Positions 18,363 to 25,976 of a stretch of 64,000 nucleotides of DNA are shown one piece after another (positions within the stretch are counted from its first letter, which is position 1; each line of letters begins with the position of its first letter). Position numbers and translations under genes: made by a program. The stretch spans positions 1-64,000 of the forward strand of contig NZ_PYOM01000007.1 in the NCBI RefSeq assembly GCF_003026365.1, in the 5' to 3' direction. This stretch comes from Photobacterium angustum. Lineage in GTDB: Bacteria > Pseudomonadota > Gammaproteobacteria > Enterobacterales > Vibrionaceae. Below the pieces are notes generated by a model. The model searched no databases. It worked only from the letters and a program-made list of their open reading frames with translations, and was not told the DNA's origin.

Positions 18363-18716
18363 TTAATGGGTATTGGTGGCATCACGGATCGCTTTATTAA
18401 GATCTGACGTTAAATTATCGACAAATTTACGTTTGCGTTGTTCTGCACGTTGTTTACGTTCACGTGCTTGTTGATCGAGATAGTTATTCCAACGATTTTC
18501 TACATAGTCAGCATCTTTCATGTTGTTCCATGCATTTTCGAGGCGCTCTCGTTTCTCTTTTCTTTCTCGGATCTGACGTTTCGACTGTTGAATGCTGTTT
18601 TGCAGCTTTTGTAAGCCATTATCTACTGAATTTAGCGTATCGACTAGATCTTTGGCCTGAACAGATGTTGAAAAAAAGCTTACAAATGCAATTAATAAAC
18701 AGAATTTATGTTTCAT
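18363..18716 (-). CDS. Exported charged helical protein upstream of mltC (117 aa)
   Basis: Not a family I can name. The Sec signal peptide (MKHKFCLLIAFVSFFSTSVQ, cleaved after QA) starts at ATG 18716, so the longer upstream frame is not used. The mature part is highly charged and helical, with likely coiled-coil stretches (ESVDNGLQKLQNSIQQSKR-like run about residues 28-60, and ARERKQRAEQRKRKFVDNL about 85-103). It probably stays in the periplasm. It ends 27 bp before mltC on the same strand, so co-expression with the murein transglycosylase is likely and a cell-wall role is an inference only. Confidence 0.65.
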   Translation of the reverse strand: MKHKFCLLIAFVSFFSTSVQAKDLVDTLNSVDNGLQKLQNSIQQSKRQIRERKEKRERLENAWNNMKDADYVENRWNNYLDQQARERKQRAEQRKRKFVDNLTSDLNKAIRDATNTH

Positions 18717-18970
18717 TATCTTTCTATAGTTAACAAAAAGTAAAATGTTGAGTTTACATTTTGAGAGGGAGGTTTCAATATTATTTTTACAGTGTATTTT
18801 TCCACTACGATTAATAGCAATCATGGATGAGTCATACGGTAAGCGTCGCTTACATGTTGTTACAAAATCTCAATTGTTATTCGCAACGGTTGTGGTTGAA
18901 TAGCGCTACTTTAATTTTAAGAGGTATAAAATACATATGGACGACCCCACGAGTTGTTCTCTTTTCCTAA

Positions 18971-18988
18971 ACTCCTTTGTTAAGGAGT
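18971..18988 (+). promoter_or_regulatory. Hairpin that hides the Shine-Dalgarno site of the TerC-family gene
   Basis: ACTCCTT (18971-18977), loop TGTT, AAGGAGT (18982-18988), a perfect 7-bp stem. The 3' arm is the complete ribosome site for the ATG at 18996, 7 bases further on. Sequence shows the pairing directly; regulation of translation is inferred. Confidence 0.6.
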
Positions 18989-18995
18989 CTATTCA

Positions 18996-19760
18996 ATGCT
19001 AGATCTTTTCCTTCAACCTGAAGCAATGATGATATTTGCGACCTTATTTGCCTTAGAAGTGGTATTAGGTGTCGATAATATTGTGTTTATTTCAGTACTA
19101 TGTGAGCGATTACCAGAACATCAACGAAAATTAGCCCGTAACCTAGGTATTGCACTAGCTGTTGCTGCGCGTATTGGTCTTGTGTTCTCAATCAGTTGGG
19201 TAATGTCATTAACTAAACCGTTATTCTCTATTGCTGACTCTCCGTTCTCTGGTCGTGATTTGATCATGATTGGTGGTGGTGCATTCTTATTAGCGAAAAG
19301 CTTAAAAGAATTGTGGATGTGTTTCTCTGGTGCTCATCACCAAGAAGCCAGCAAAGTGCGAGCAGGTATTGCTTTAGTCTTGCTACAAATCGTAGCGGTT
19401 GATGCGGTGTTCTCTATGGACTCTGTTATCACAGCGGTTGGTATGACAAGTGAAGTCCCATTGATGGTTGCTGCGATTTTAGCGTCAGCAGTTGTGATGG
19501 TACTGTGTGCTGAGAAGATCAACTATTATGTATTGCGCTATCCGGGCTTAAAAACATTAGCACTACTATTCTTAGTAATGTTAGGTGGTATGTTAATGGC
19601 TGAAGGTTTTGCGATTCATTTGAATAAAGGATATGTGTATTTTGCGATGGCATTTGGTTTATTAATTGAAACCTGCCACATCCTATTGAAAAAGCGAAAT
19701 AAGACAATTATTCATCGTATCTACCCACAGCAATGTGGCTGGGCAGTTAAAGTAAAATAA
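18996..19760 (+). CDS. TerC-family integral membrane protein
   Basis: A 254-aa polytopic membrane protein of the TerC/Alx/YgdQ family with about seven helices. The paired acidic membrane motifs are present: FALEVVLGVDNIVFISVLCE in helix 1 and LLQIVAVDAVFSMDSVITAV in helix 4. In Alx and related proteins these acidic residues are linked to manganese or calcium export or to metal loading of exported proteins. A perfect AAGGAGT ribosome site lies 7 bases upstream but is enclosed in a small hairpin. The usual yybP-ykoY manganese riboswitch seen before some TerC genes was not recognised. It ends in a strong terminator and stands alone. Confidence 0.88.
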   Translation: MLDLFLQPEAMMIFATLFALEVVLGVDNIVFISVLCERLPEHQRKLARNLGIALAVAARIGLVFSISWVMSLTKPLFSIADSPFSGRDLIMIGGGAFLLAKSLKELWMCFSGAHHQEASKVRAGIALVLLQIVAVDAVFSMDSVITAVGMTSEVPLMVAAILASAVVMVLCAEKINYYVLRYPGLKTLALLFLVMLGGMLMAEGFAIHLNKGYVYFAMAFGLLIETCHILLKKRNKTIIHRIYPQQCGWAVKVK

Positions 19761-19782
19761 CCGCGTATTCGACAGATAATAT

Positions 19783-19813
19783 AAAAGCAGAGCCTATGGC
19801 TCTGCTTTTTTAT
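19783..19813 (+). terminator. Rho-independent terminator of the TerC-family gene
   Basis: AAAAGCAGAGCC / GGCTCTGCTTTTTT with a 3-nt loop. Confidence 0.92.
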
Positions 19814-20147
19814 TTTTCACAGGCTTAATTTTTAGCGTCCTAACTTATTTCTGCCCCTTTATGTGTTAGATCTTTTACTCATTCATATCGTGTTAACGTG
19901 ATTTTGGATTAGTTTTATTAGGTATCAGTTAAACGCCACTTTTGAGCCTCTCAGTCGCAAACACCGCCCTGATTGAATACTCTGAAATCAGTAACATCAT
20001 TAACAAAATTACAACGTAAAATTTGTGCTTTTTTAAATACTTTTTCTATGCTTTTTATAATAAAAATTAATGCTTTACTGTACAATTATCTTGAGCTTCG
20101 ATCACGAAGTTCGTTAAAGATGTTTATTGTTAAATAGAGCTACTTTC
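19814..20147. other. Intergenic region upstream of the LRR gene
   Basis: About 330 AT-rich bases between the terC terminator and the promoter element of the next gene. I see no gene or structured RNA here. Confidence 0.5.
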
Positions 20148-20184
20148 GGGCAAATTATTGCCAAAGTCTTTCATGATATATGAT
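20148..20184 (+). promoter_or_regulatory. Shared promoter/operator element, copy 1 (upstream of LRR gene)
   Basis: GGGCAAATTATTGCC (20148-20162) is followed 16 bases later by a -10-like TATGAT. The identical 15-mer with the same 16-base spacing to TATAAT lies upstream of the gene at 20931. The 15-mer contains the inverted halves GGCAA/TTGCC and would overlap the -35 region. Confidence 0.6.
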
Positions 20185-20216
20185 CTGTGCATAATCATTA
20201 CTTAAAGGGTTCACGA

Positions 20217-20636
20217 ATGTTAAAATATCTATTTTTGATAACTTCTTTTTTATTCATCTGTCCTCAGACTTATGCCGCTACTGAAGGGTTTGTGTATGCA
20301 AAAAATCCTGATGGCTCTTATGATAAAACGATCATTGTTAATTATGTCGGTAAAGAGAAAAACGTAACCATCCCTGACTCAGTGACGGAAATTGGAGTCG
20401 GGGCGTTTTCAGGTAATAAATTAACTAGCGTAACCATCCCTGATTCAGTGACGAAAATTGAACAAGGGGCGTTTTCTGAAAATAAATTAACCAGCGTGAC
20501 CATCCCTGACTCAGTGACAGAAATTGGAGGTGGGGCGTTTTTTTATAATGACTTAACTAGCGTAACCATCCCTGATTCCGTAACGAACATTGGATTTTTG
20601 GCATTTGATATTAATGTCAAAATAGAACGACGTTAA
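20217..20636 (+). CDS. Secreted BspA-type leucine-rich-repeat protein (139 aa)
   Basis: Signal peptide [20 protein letters not shown], then a short N-terminal segment and nearly four copies of a 22-residue repeat ([22 protein letters not shown]). They match LRR_5 (BspA/Treponema) repeats, which form a curved solenoid for protein binding on the cell surface or in the periplasm. DNA of the repeats is also conserved (66-bp period beginning at 20364, 20430, 20496 and 20562), so the copy number may vary by recombination. ATG 20217 is chosen over 20187 because AAAGGG lies 8 bases before it and it starts the signal peptide. The protein is short for the family. Function unknown. Confidence 0.8.
   Translation: MLKYLFLITSFLFICPQTYAATEGFVYAKNPDGSYDKTIIVNYVGKEKNVTIPDSVTEIGVGAFSGNKLTSVTIPDSVTKIEQGAFSENKLTSVTIPDSVTEIGGGAFFYNDLTSVTIPDSVTNIGFLAFDINVKIERR
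20364..20590 (+). repeat. 66-bp tandem repeats coding for BspA-type LRRs
   Basis: Four units begin at 20364, 20430, 20496 and 20562, each starting with a near-identical GTAACCATCCCTGA stretch. The last unit is partial. Confidence 0.85.
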
Positions 20637-20671
20637 GTTTTCACTCCCAGTACGCATAAATAGATTTACTG

Positions 20672-20850
20672 TTAAATGACCGCCCACAGTGGCGGTCTTT
20701 TTGTACCCTAAAGGTACTTTGTGAAGAAGTTATCAATACTTTTCCTAATATCAACCAGCTTAATAGGGCAAAACACCTAACAAGGTTATGTCCAACAATG
20801 AGCTAGCTACCATGACTAGAACATGCATTGGTTAGCTCAAATCTTTCCAA
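20672..20850 (+). repeat. Terminator-plus-tail block, copy A
   Basis: Contains the terminator GACCGCC/GGCGGTCTTTTT (20677-20703), then GTACCCTAAAGGTACTTT, and further on CACCTAACAAG and TGTCCAA. The same succession of words recurs at 22361-22515 after the next transcription unit. The tail ends in an attC-like pair, ACCTAAC (20775-20781) and GTTAGCT (20831-20837). Confidence 0.7.
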
Positions 20851-20862
20851 CATTAAAAATTT

Positions 20863-20900
20863 GGGCAAATTATTGCCTAGTCACTTTATTCTTTATAATG
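20863..20900 (+). promoter_or_regulatory. Shared promoter/operator element, copy 2 (upstream of candidate toxin gene)
   Basis: GGGCAAATTATTGCC (20863-20877), then a 16-base spacer and TATAAT, 54 bases before the ATG at 20931. It matches copy 1 in sequence, spacing to the -10 and distance to the start codon. Confidence 0.6.
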
Positions 20901-20930
20901 ATTCAAATTCAATAAACTTCTCAATTTTAC

Positions 20931-21872
20931 ATGGCTAACTCTCTCACATGGCTATCTCCGCCAACAGAATTTAATCGTCATGACAGCTTAGTAAAACAGG
21001 CTGAACGCGCTGAGCAATCAGAACTAGCCAAAGAAGCTAGGGCGAAAAAAACACTTGAAGAAATTGAGCGAATCAATGCTAAAAGCTCACTCAAGCATGA
21101 ACAATTAATGAATGATATCTCTGGGAATGGAGTGTTTACTGGGCAATGTACACTTCAAGAAGAATTAGAAAAGAATCATCAAGCTGTGTTGCTTCTCACT
21201 GAAGAAGATTCATTCCATACCATTAAAAACTTGATTGATGATCGATATCATCAAAAAGGTCAAATACCATCAACATTGATTCTGAAAGATATTGATAAAA
21301 CGAAAACATGGGCTGAATACTTAGCAACTGGTTTTGGGGCTGTTAAGTTAGCCCAAGCCTTTGGCGATTTTGGTGTGACAGCGCGATATTCAGTGATTAA
21401 AGGGAAAACACGTGTATCAATTGCCTCTCGTAATAATGGGCAGCAGATGTTACGGCATGTTCTTGTTAACGGAATGCGTCTTAAGGTAAACGGAAAAAAG
21501 ACTTACGCGATAGATAATCCGAAAGTTGTTCAACTAGGATTAGCTCCAAAACAGCGTATAAGTACAGGTATAAAAGCTGGTGCTATGACCATGATTATTT
21601 CAGCCGCTATAAACACCAATGATCTGATTTTTAACGATGATTATGATTTTTATGATTGGTTTGGAAATATAGGGGCTGACTTCATTAAAACAGCGATAGC
21701 ACTATATGGTACAGAGATAGTAGTAGGTGCAATTATCGGGCTGTCAGGTGCTGTTGCTATTGTGTCAATAGCCGTAATATCAATATTATTAACTTTAGCA
21801 ATTGATGATATATTTGAAGTTAAAAACGTATCAGGAGAACTAACAAATGCGCTCAGAAAATTGCAATCATGA
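20931..21872 (+). CDS. Hypothetical protein with hydrophobic C-terminus; candidate toxin
   Basis: 313 aa, no family recognised. Residues about 15-65 form a charged helix (coiled-coil-like, rich in Glu, Lys and Ala). Residues about 75-200 are a mixed globular region. The C-terminal third is hydrophobic: GAMTMIISAAIN near 220, then a long hairpin-like stretch, TEIVVGAIIGLSGAVAIVSI and AVISILLTLAI, near 262-292. There is no signal peptide. The next gene starts 26 bases before this stop and encodes a small membrane protein. A soluble N-terminus, a membrane-inserting C-terminus and an overlapping membrane-protein partner resemble pore-forming toxin/immunity pairs. That reading is inference. No secretion-system marker was found. 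Confidence 0.6.
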   Translation: MANSLTWLSPPTEFNRHDSLVKQAERAEQSELAKEARAKKTLEEIERINAKSSLKHEQLMNDISGNGVFTGQCTLQEELEKNHQAVLLLTEEDSFHTIKNLIDDRYHQKGQIPSTLILKDIDKTKTWAEYLATGFGAVKLAQAFGDFGVTARYSVIKGKTRVSIASRNNGQQMLRHVLVNGMRLKVNGKKTYAIDNPKVVQLGLAPKQRISTGIKAGAMTMIISAAINTNDLIFNDDYDFYDWFGNIGADFIKTAIALYGTEIVVGAIIGLSGAVAIVSIAVISILLTLAIDDIFEVKNVSGELTNALRKLQS

Positions 21873-22284
21873 AATTACTACAAGAAAAAAAATAAATTTT
21901 TTGTTTGCTGCATTATTTTTGAGTGCCCTTTGCTTTTGGTTTTTATATTCGTGGGGGGTATCTATTTATGAAACATATATGTTGGCAAACTCAATTAAAT
22001 TTTCAGTTGGGGGGACATTTGCTGGATTCTCTTCTATTGGTGTTATCGTCTGGACATGGTTGGCTTTTATCACAGCCATGAAGACTAATAAAAAAGCATC
22101 TAATAGCTGGAATGATAAACAAAAGAAAATGCATAATAAAATGTTAATTTCATGCTGTGTTGTTGCTGTGATTATTAGCTCTATCTCGTATTTTTATATT
22201 GATAATCGTTTAATGAATAATGGATATACTGTTAAAACGAAGTACACTAATGTGAATATATATAAAACCTACACAAAAAACTAA
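21847..22284 (+). CDS. Small membrane protein, candidate immunity protein (145 aa)
   Basis: Three hydrophobic helices: about residues 17-37 (FLFAALFLSALCFWFLYSWG), 57-76 (TFAGFSSIGVIVWTWLAFIT) and 98-118 (MLISCCVVAVIISSISYFYI). Loops are basic. Size and layout recall the small DUF1240-type membrane proteins, but I cannot confirm that. AGGAG lies about 9 bases before the ATG, inside the preceding gene, and the two genes overlap by 26 bases, so translation is probably coupled. If the upstream protein is a membrane-active toxin, this would be the inner-membrane immunity factor. It ends just before terminator block B. Confidence 0.6.
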   Translation: MRSENCNHEITTRKKINFLFAALFLSALCFWFLYSWGVSIYETYMLANSIKFSVGGTFAGFSSIGVIVWTWLAFITAMKTNKKASNSWNDKQKKMHNKMLISCCVVAVIISSISYFYIDNRLMNNGYTVKTKYTNVNIYKTYTKN

Positions 22285-22360
22285 AATGAAAAGTGAGTAC
22301 TATATAAATAAGTACTGTATTCTTTTCGCCACCACCTATTAGATCGCTTTAATAAAATTA

Positions 22361-22515
22361 CTGCTAAATGACCGTCCATCGTGGCGGTCTTTTTGTATCC
22401 TAAAAGGTACTTTATAAGGGAGGCATTCATACTCTTTCTAATATCTACCTGCTTTGGTAGAGCAAGTCACCTAACAAGCTTCTGTCCAAAAGTTACTTAG
22501 AAGTGGGTTAGCCTA
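22361..22515 (+). repeat. Terminator-plus-tail block, copy B
   Basis: Terminator GACCGTCCATCGTGGCGGTCTTTTTG (about 22371-22394), then GTATCCTAAAAGGTACTTT, CACCTAACAAG and TGTCCAA, in the same order and spacing as copy A. The tail can fold as CTAAC-aag-CTTCT ... AGAAG-tgg-GTTAG (22471-22511), a symmetrical two-box stem like a short attC site. Confidence 0.7.
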
Positions 22516-22559
22516 TTACCTTTGGTTGCTCTGTTTGTATCTGTTTTTTATATATGTAT

Positions 22560-22602
22560 AAAAATAGAGATCCTTAACTAATTGAGAGTGAAGGATCTCT
22601 TA
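22560..22602 (-). terminator. Terminator of the helix-turn-helix gene
   Basis: On the minus strand AGAGATCCTT pairs with AAGGATCTCT and is followed by ATTTTTA. Confidence 0.8.
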
Positions 22603-22654
22603 CTTGTATCTTATATGCTTTTAACTAAATATAGATTTAGCAACGGGATGCTAA

Positions 22655-23098
22655 TTATCTTAAAACTTTATTTTTCACTGATTCAGAAAAGTACATTAGG
22701 TCGATGGATAAACCTGCCATTGTTAGCATCAATCGCCACGGGCCATAAGGAATACATTCTTTTCGGTTTTCTGCTAACCAGTAGTTAATCGTACGATTGT
22801 ACTTAGGCGAAATATTTAATTTTAATGCGATATCAGTTTTTGTTAACCCTTTTTCCTGCATTAAAAAATCAACGACTAATTGCACTTGATGTTTCGTTGG
22901 TGGGACGTAGTTAGGATCGTCAGCAAGCAAGAGGCATGGGCTATCGATATTCAATTCGTCACAACTAAACAACATAAGATGTTTGATATGCGCTTTAGCT
23001 AACTTTGTTAGTTCATCCAACTTAGCGTGAATACGCTCATATTTTTCGCAATCATTAAGCATACTGTCTAAAGTAATCATTGCTATTTTATCTGTCAT
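22655..23098 (-). CDS. Helix-turn-helix-like protein (147 aa), function unknown
   Basis: The central part (about residues 75-115) reads VVDFLMQEKGLTKTDIALKL followed by NISPKYNRTINYWL. It looks like a Cro/CI-type helix-turn-helix in which a helix and LTKTDIALKLNIS precede the recognition helix. The C-terminal IPYGPWRLMLTMAGLSIDL resembles the end of phage-type or plasmid-type repressors. The N-terminal half is helical and charged. ATG 23098 is preferred to TTG 23110. A strong AAAGGAGG site lies 28 bases upstream, separated from the ATG by a perfect stem-loop (23107-23124). It is probably a DNA-binding regulator. Target unknown. Confidence 0.65.
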   Translation of the reverse strand: MTDKIAMITLDSMLNDCEKYERIHAKLDELTKLAKAHIKHLMLFSCDELNIDSPCLLLADDPNYVPPTKHQVQLVVDFLMQEKGLTKTDIALKLNISPKYNRTINYWLAENRKECIPYGPWRLMLTMAGLSIDLMYFSESVKNKVLR

Positions 23099-23134
23099 AC
23101 GATACGGCAAGTGTTTCCACTTGCATCCTCCTTT
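23099..23134 (-). promoter_or_regulatory. Ribosome binding site split from its start codon by a GAAA-loop hairpin
   Basis: On the minus strand AAAGGAGG (23134-23127) is followed by AT, then GCAAGTG-GAAA-CACTTGC (23124-23107), then 8 bases to ATG 23098. With the hairpin folded, the effective spacing becomes about 10 bases. Confidence 0.6.
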
Positions 23135-23513
23135 CGATTAGATGGTAATTCGAGACATATCATAGAAATTCAAAATATTTTGAAAGCTTGATGTATTTAG
23201 GGGTGGTGATCTTTAGGGAATACCTTATCGATAATATGGAAGAATAAACCTGCCCATACTCATCGTTATAACTTGCAAAACTTCATCAAGAAAGTACCCA
23301 TATTTTAAATTTCTTAGCTACTGAAACTCTCGCACAGTCTGCTTTTCATTTATATTAAGTCTTATATTAAGACAGGCAAGTTAATAAATGTCTTAGAATG
23401 TAACATTCAATTATTTACTAGATAGGTGTTCGTGAGACACAAAGTATTAGAGCGATAAAAGTACATTATATTGTTATGCATCATGCATAAGATTATTGCT
23501 AAACCCTGATCGC
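23135..23513. other. Intergenic region, no gene seen
   Basis: About 380 AT-rich bases. It contains a short palindrome ATGCATCATGCAT near 23477-23489 and no reading frame with a ribosome site. Confidence 0.5.
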
Positions 23514-24071
23514 CTATTGGTTCTCATGAATAATTCTGATTAACTTTGCAGGTGTTCCACCATATAGTGAGTCAGGTGGTACATCGGTATTAACCACTGA
23601 GTTAGCGGCAATTACAGAACGCGCACCAATGGTCACACCTTTATTGATCACGACATTGCCCCCAATCCATACATCGTCCTCAATCGTAATAGGATCACAA
23701 ATGGTTTCCCAGTTACGGCGATTGAGATAGTTTAGATCATGGCTAGCACAGTAAAGCTGGGTGTTCGGGCCAATCATTACGTTATTGCCAATAATAATTT
23801 TAGCGCCATCCAACATTGTTACGTTCATATTGATGAAGGTCTTTTCTCCAATCGAGATCGTTTTACCGAACTCACAATAAAAGGGGGAGCGGATGTGACT
23901 CGATGCTGAAATCTTTCCCATTAGCTGTTGAAATAGTTCATGACGCTGAGAGTCATCTGTACTTTGATTAATGGTCTGTAATAAGTTCGAAGCATTTTGA
24001 CGAATCTGGTTAATACAGTCTGCGCCGCCGTCAAAGTCTTCACCTGCAAGCATTTTTTCGAATTCAGTCAT
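23514..24071 (-). CDS. Sugar O-acetyltransferase (Maa/LacA/NodL-type hexapeptide enzyme)
   Basis: A 185-aa left-handed beta-helix acetyltransferase. The N-terminal Mac-type domain is MTEFEKMLAGEDFDGGAD. Hexapeptide repeats follow (GAKIIIGNNVMIGPNTQLY, IEDDVWIGGNVVINKGVTIG). The catalytic His is in YCASHDLNYLNRR, and the usual end is GTPAKLIRII. It transfers acetyl from acetyl-CoA to a sugar hydroxyl in the cytosol. The acceptor (maltose, glucose, galactoside) is not predictable. ATG 24071 is chosen over the TTG at 24083 because GAGAG lies just upstream. It is transcribed in the same direction as the LysR gene upstream, 137 bp away. Confidence 0.88.
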   Translation of the reverse strand: MTEFEKMLAGEDFDGGADCINQIRQNASNLLQTINQSTDDSQRHELFQQLMGKISASSHIRSPFYCEFGKTISIGEKTFINMNVTMLDGAKIIIGNNVMIGPNTQLYCASHDLNYLNRRNWETICDPITIEDDVWIGGNVVINKGVTIGARSVIAANSVVNTDVPPDSLYGGTPAKLIRIIHENQ

Positions 24072-24208
24072 GTTGTCTCTCAACGTGCTATAGATTTATT
24101 TGAAATAAAAACGTTATGTTTACTTACTGATTTATATTGTTATTGAGTAAGTAATCCCCAAGAAAATAGAGCCAATCTACCCAAAAGATGAAAGCAATGG
24201 TTAAGGGG

Positions 24209-25099
24209 TTATTTATGCAGCGAATCCCAATCAGAGAAATAATTAATTAAATAGTCTATTGCCAAGCGAGCACGCACAGGGAGAAAACGTTGGTTTTGAT
24301 ATACGATCCAACTGCTATTACCTTTACCCCAAAAATCTTGCAGTATCGGAATAAGTGAACCTGAATCTAACCCTTTCGCTAGGCTGCTTTTTGGCATATA
24401 CGCGATGCCTAGCCCTTCTTCGCATGCCGATATAACAGCATTAGAGTTATTGCTTTTCCATCGACCGTGAACACGGGTATTAATGGTGTTGCCTTCTTTT
24501 TCAAAGAGCCAGTGGTCATTATTGGCAATAATGCAGCTATGTTGTTTCAATTGGCTAGGGTGAGTAGGCTCTCCATAACGGGTTAAATAGTCTTGGCTGG
24601 CAACTGCAGCCATAGGGCGATCAACGAGTTTTCTCGCGACTAAACCTGAATCTTTTAGTGCCCCATAACGGATCGCAAAGTCGATACCATCTTCGATAAA
24701 ATTCACCATACGAGAGTTAAAATCCATCTCGATAGTAAGATCTGGGTAAGACTTCGCGAATGCCATTAGCGCAGGAGCGACATGCTCTTCGGCAAATGCA
24801 CCAGCAGCGCTGACACGTAATGTTCCACTCAGCGTAATTTGCTGTGTGTTTAAGCTTTCGCTGGCTTGTTGTAACCCATTTACCAGCCCTCTGCATTGTT
24901 GATAATACAGTTGTCCAGCATCGGTTAAATTGACCTGTCGGGTTGAGCGAGCTAATAAGGCGACACCTAATCTCTCTTCTAATCTTGAGACTTGTCGACT
25001 AACGTGGCTTGTGCTGCAACCTAGCTGTTTAGCCGCAGACGAAAAGCCATGGCTTTCAGCGACTGCAACGAATTCAATGATCCCATCGAAACTATTCAT
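24209..25099 (-). CDS. LysR-family transcriptional regulator (CrgA-like)
   Basis: A 296-aa LTTR with the winged helix-turn-helix AVAESHGFSSAAKQLGCSTS then HVSRQVSRLEERLGVALLAR, and an effector-binding domain with TLRVSAAGAFAEEHVAPALM and FAIRYGALKDSGLVARKL. It is divergent from a DJ-1/PfpI gene 110 bp away and is likely its regulator. This LysR/DJ-1 pairing is common in proteobacteria and often responds to reactive carbonyl or oxidative stress, which is known for relatives but not shown here. Confidence 0.9.
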   Translation of the reverse strand: MNSFDGIIEFVAVAESHGFSSAAKQLGCSTSHVSRQVSRLEERLGVALLARSTRQVNLTDAGQLYYQQCRGLVNGLQQASESLNTQQITLSGTLRVSAAGAFAEEHVAPALMAFAKSYPDLTIEMDFNSRMVNFIEDGIDFAIRYGALKDSGLVARKLVDRPMAAVASQDYLTRYGEPTHPSQLKQHSCIIANNDHWLFEKEGNTINTRVHGRWKSNNSNAVISACEEGLGIAYMPKSSLAKGLDSGSLIPILQDFWGKGNSSWIVYQNQRFLPVRARLAIDYLINYFSDWDSLHK

Positions 25100-25209
25100 A
25101 GACTTTTATCTTTGCTATTTAACAACAATGATTTTCCAATTTTCTGTATTATCAGCCATATTGATTTGAATTAACATGTTTAAGCACTCAATAATTCAAG
25201 GAAAAGACA

Positions 25210-25881
25210 ATGAAAAGGATCCTGATCCCTGTAACGAATCATGCAACTCTGGGCGATACTGACCAAGCGAATGGTACTTACTCACCAGAGATAACGCACG
25301 TTATCCATGAGCTGACTGCAGCTGGTTTTGACTATGAAATCGCATCGATTAAAGGTGGTAAAGCGCCACTTTATGGAACGGATATCGAAGGTGATGAGGT
25401 AAACCGTATTGTGTTGGCGGATGATAATTTTCAGAACCGAATCAATAATACGATTCCCGTCTCGCAAGTGAATATTGATGAGTACGATGCGGTATTTTAT
25501 CCAGGTGGCTTTGGTCTGCTATCTGATCTTTCCACCAATACTGACTTTGCTCAATTAGCAGCAAAACACTACGAAAACGGTGGCGTTATAGCGGCGGTAT
25601 GTCATGGCCCTGCGGCACTGCTTCCTATTACATTAAGTAATGGTGACAGCCTACTTAGATCTATATCGGTAACGGGATTTACACGTGAAGAAGAAATAGA
25701 TTTCGGTACTATTACTCATATTCCATTTTTATTGGAAGAGGCGCTTTCAAGAAAGGCAGCGCGCTTTAATAAAGTACAGCCTTGGCAAGAGCTGGTTATC
25801 GTTGATAAACGAGTGATTACTGGCCAAAACCCTACCAGTGCTCACGGCGTTGGTAAGGCGATAGTGACATCACTGACGTAA
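25210..25881 (+). CDS. DJ-1/PfpI-family protein (Hsp31-like, type 1 glutamine amidotransferase fold)
   Basis: A 223-aa cytosolic protein. The nucleophile elbow has the catalytic Cys in GGVIAAVCHGPAALLP, and an upstream region DEYDAVFYPGGFGLLSDLS matches Hsp31/glyoxalase III-like members. It ends with RVITGQNPTSAHGVGKAIV. Relatives convert methylglyoxal to lactate without glutathione or act as stress chaperones. AAGGA lies 7 bases before the ATG. The divergent LysR gene is the probable regulator. Confidence 0.88.
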   Translation: MKRILIPVTNHATLGDTDQANGTYSPEITHVIHELTAAGFDYEIASIKGGKAPLYGTDIEGDEVNRIVLADDNFQNRINNTIPVSQVNIDEYDAVFYPGGFGLLSDLSTNTDFAQLAAKHYENGGVIAAVCHGPAALLPITLSNGDSLLRSISVTGFTREEEIDFGTITHIPFLLEEALSRKAARFNKVQPWQELVIVDKRVITGQNPTSAHGVGKAIVTSLT

Positions 25882-25976
25882 TTATATTGTTGATATATTT
25901 AAAAACTATCTGATATGAAATAGCTCATTGGTTTGAGCTATTTACTAACATGACATTCGTTTTCGATGATAAATAT

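Noticed and set aside
18840-18995. Possible yybP-ykoY manganese riboswitch before the TerC-family gene
   Set aside because: The conserved loop sequences of that riboswitch could not be found; only the short SD-masking hairpin is supported.
19838-19868. CCTAAC...GTTAGAT as another attC-like site after the TerC-family gene
   Set aside because: The span is only about 30 bases, too short for an attC stem, and it lacks the terminator-tail words seen at copies A and B.
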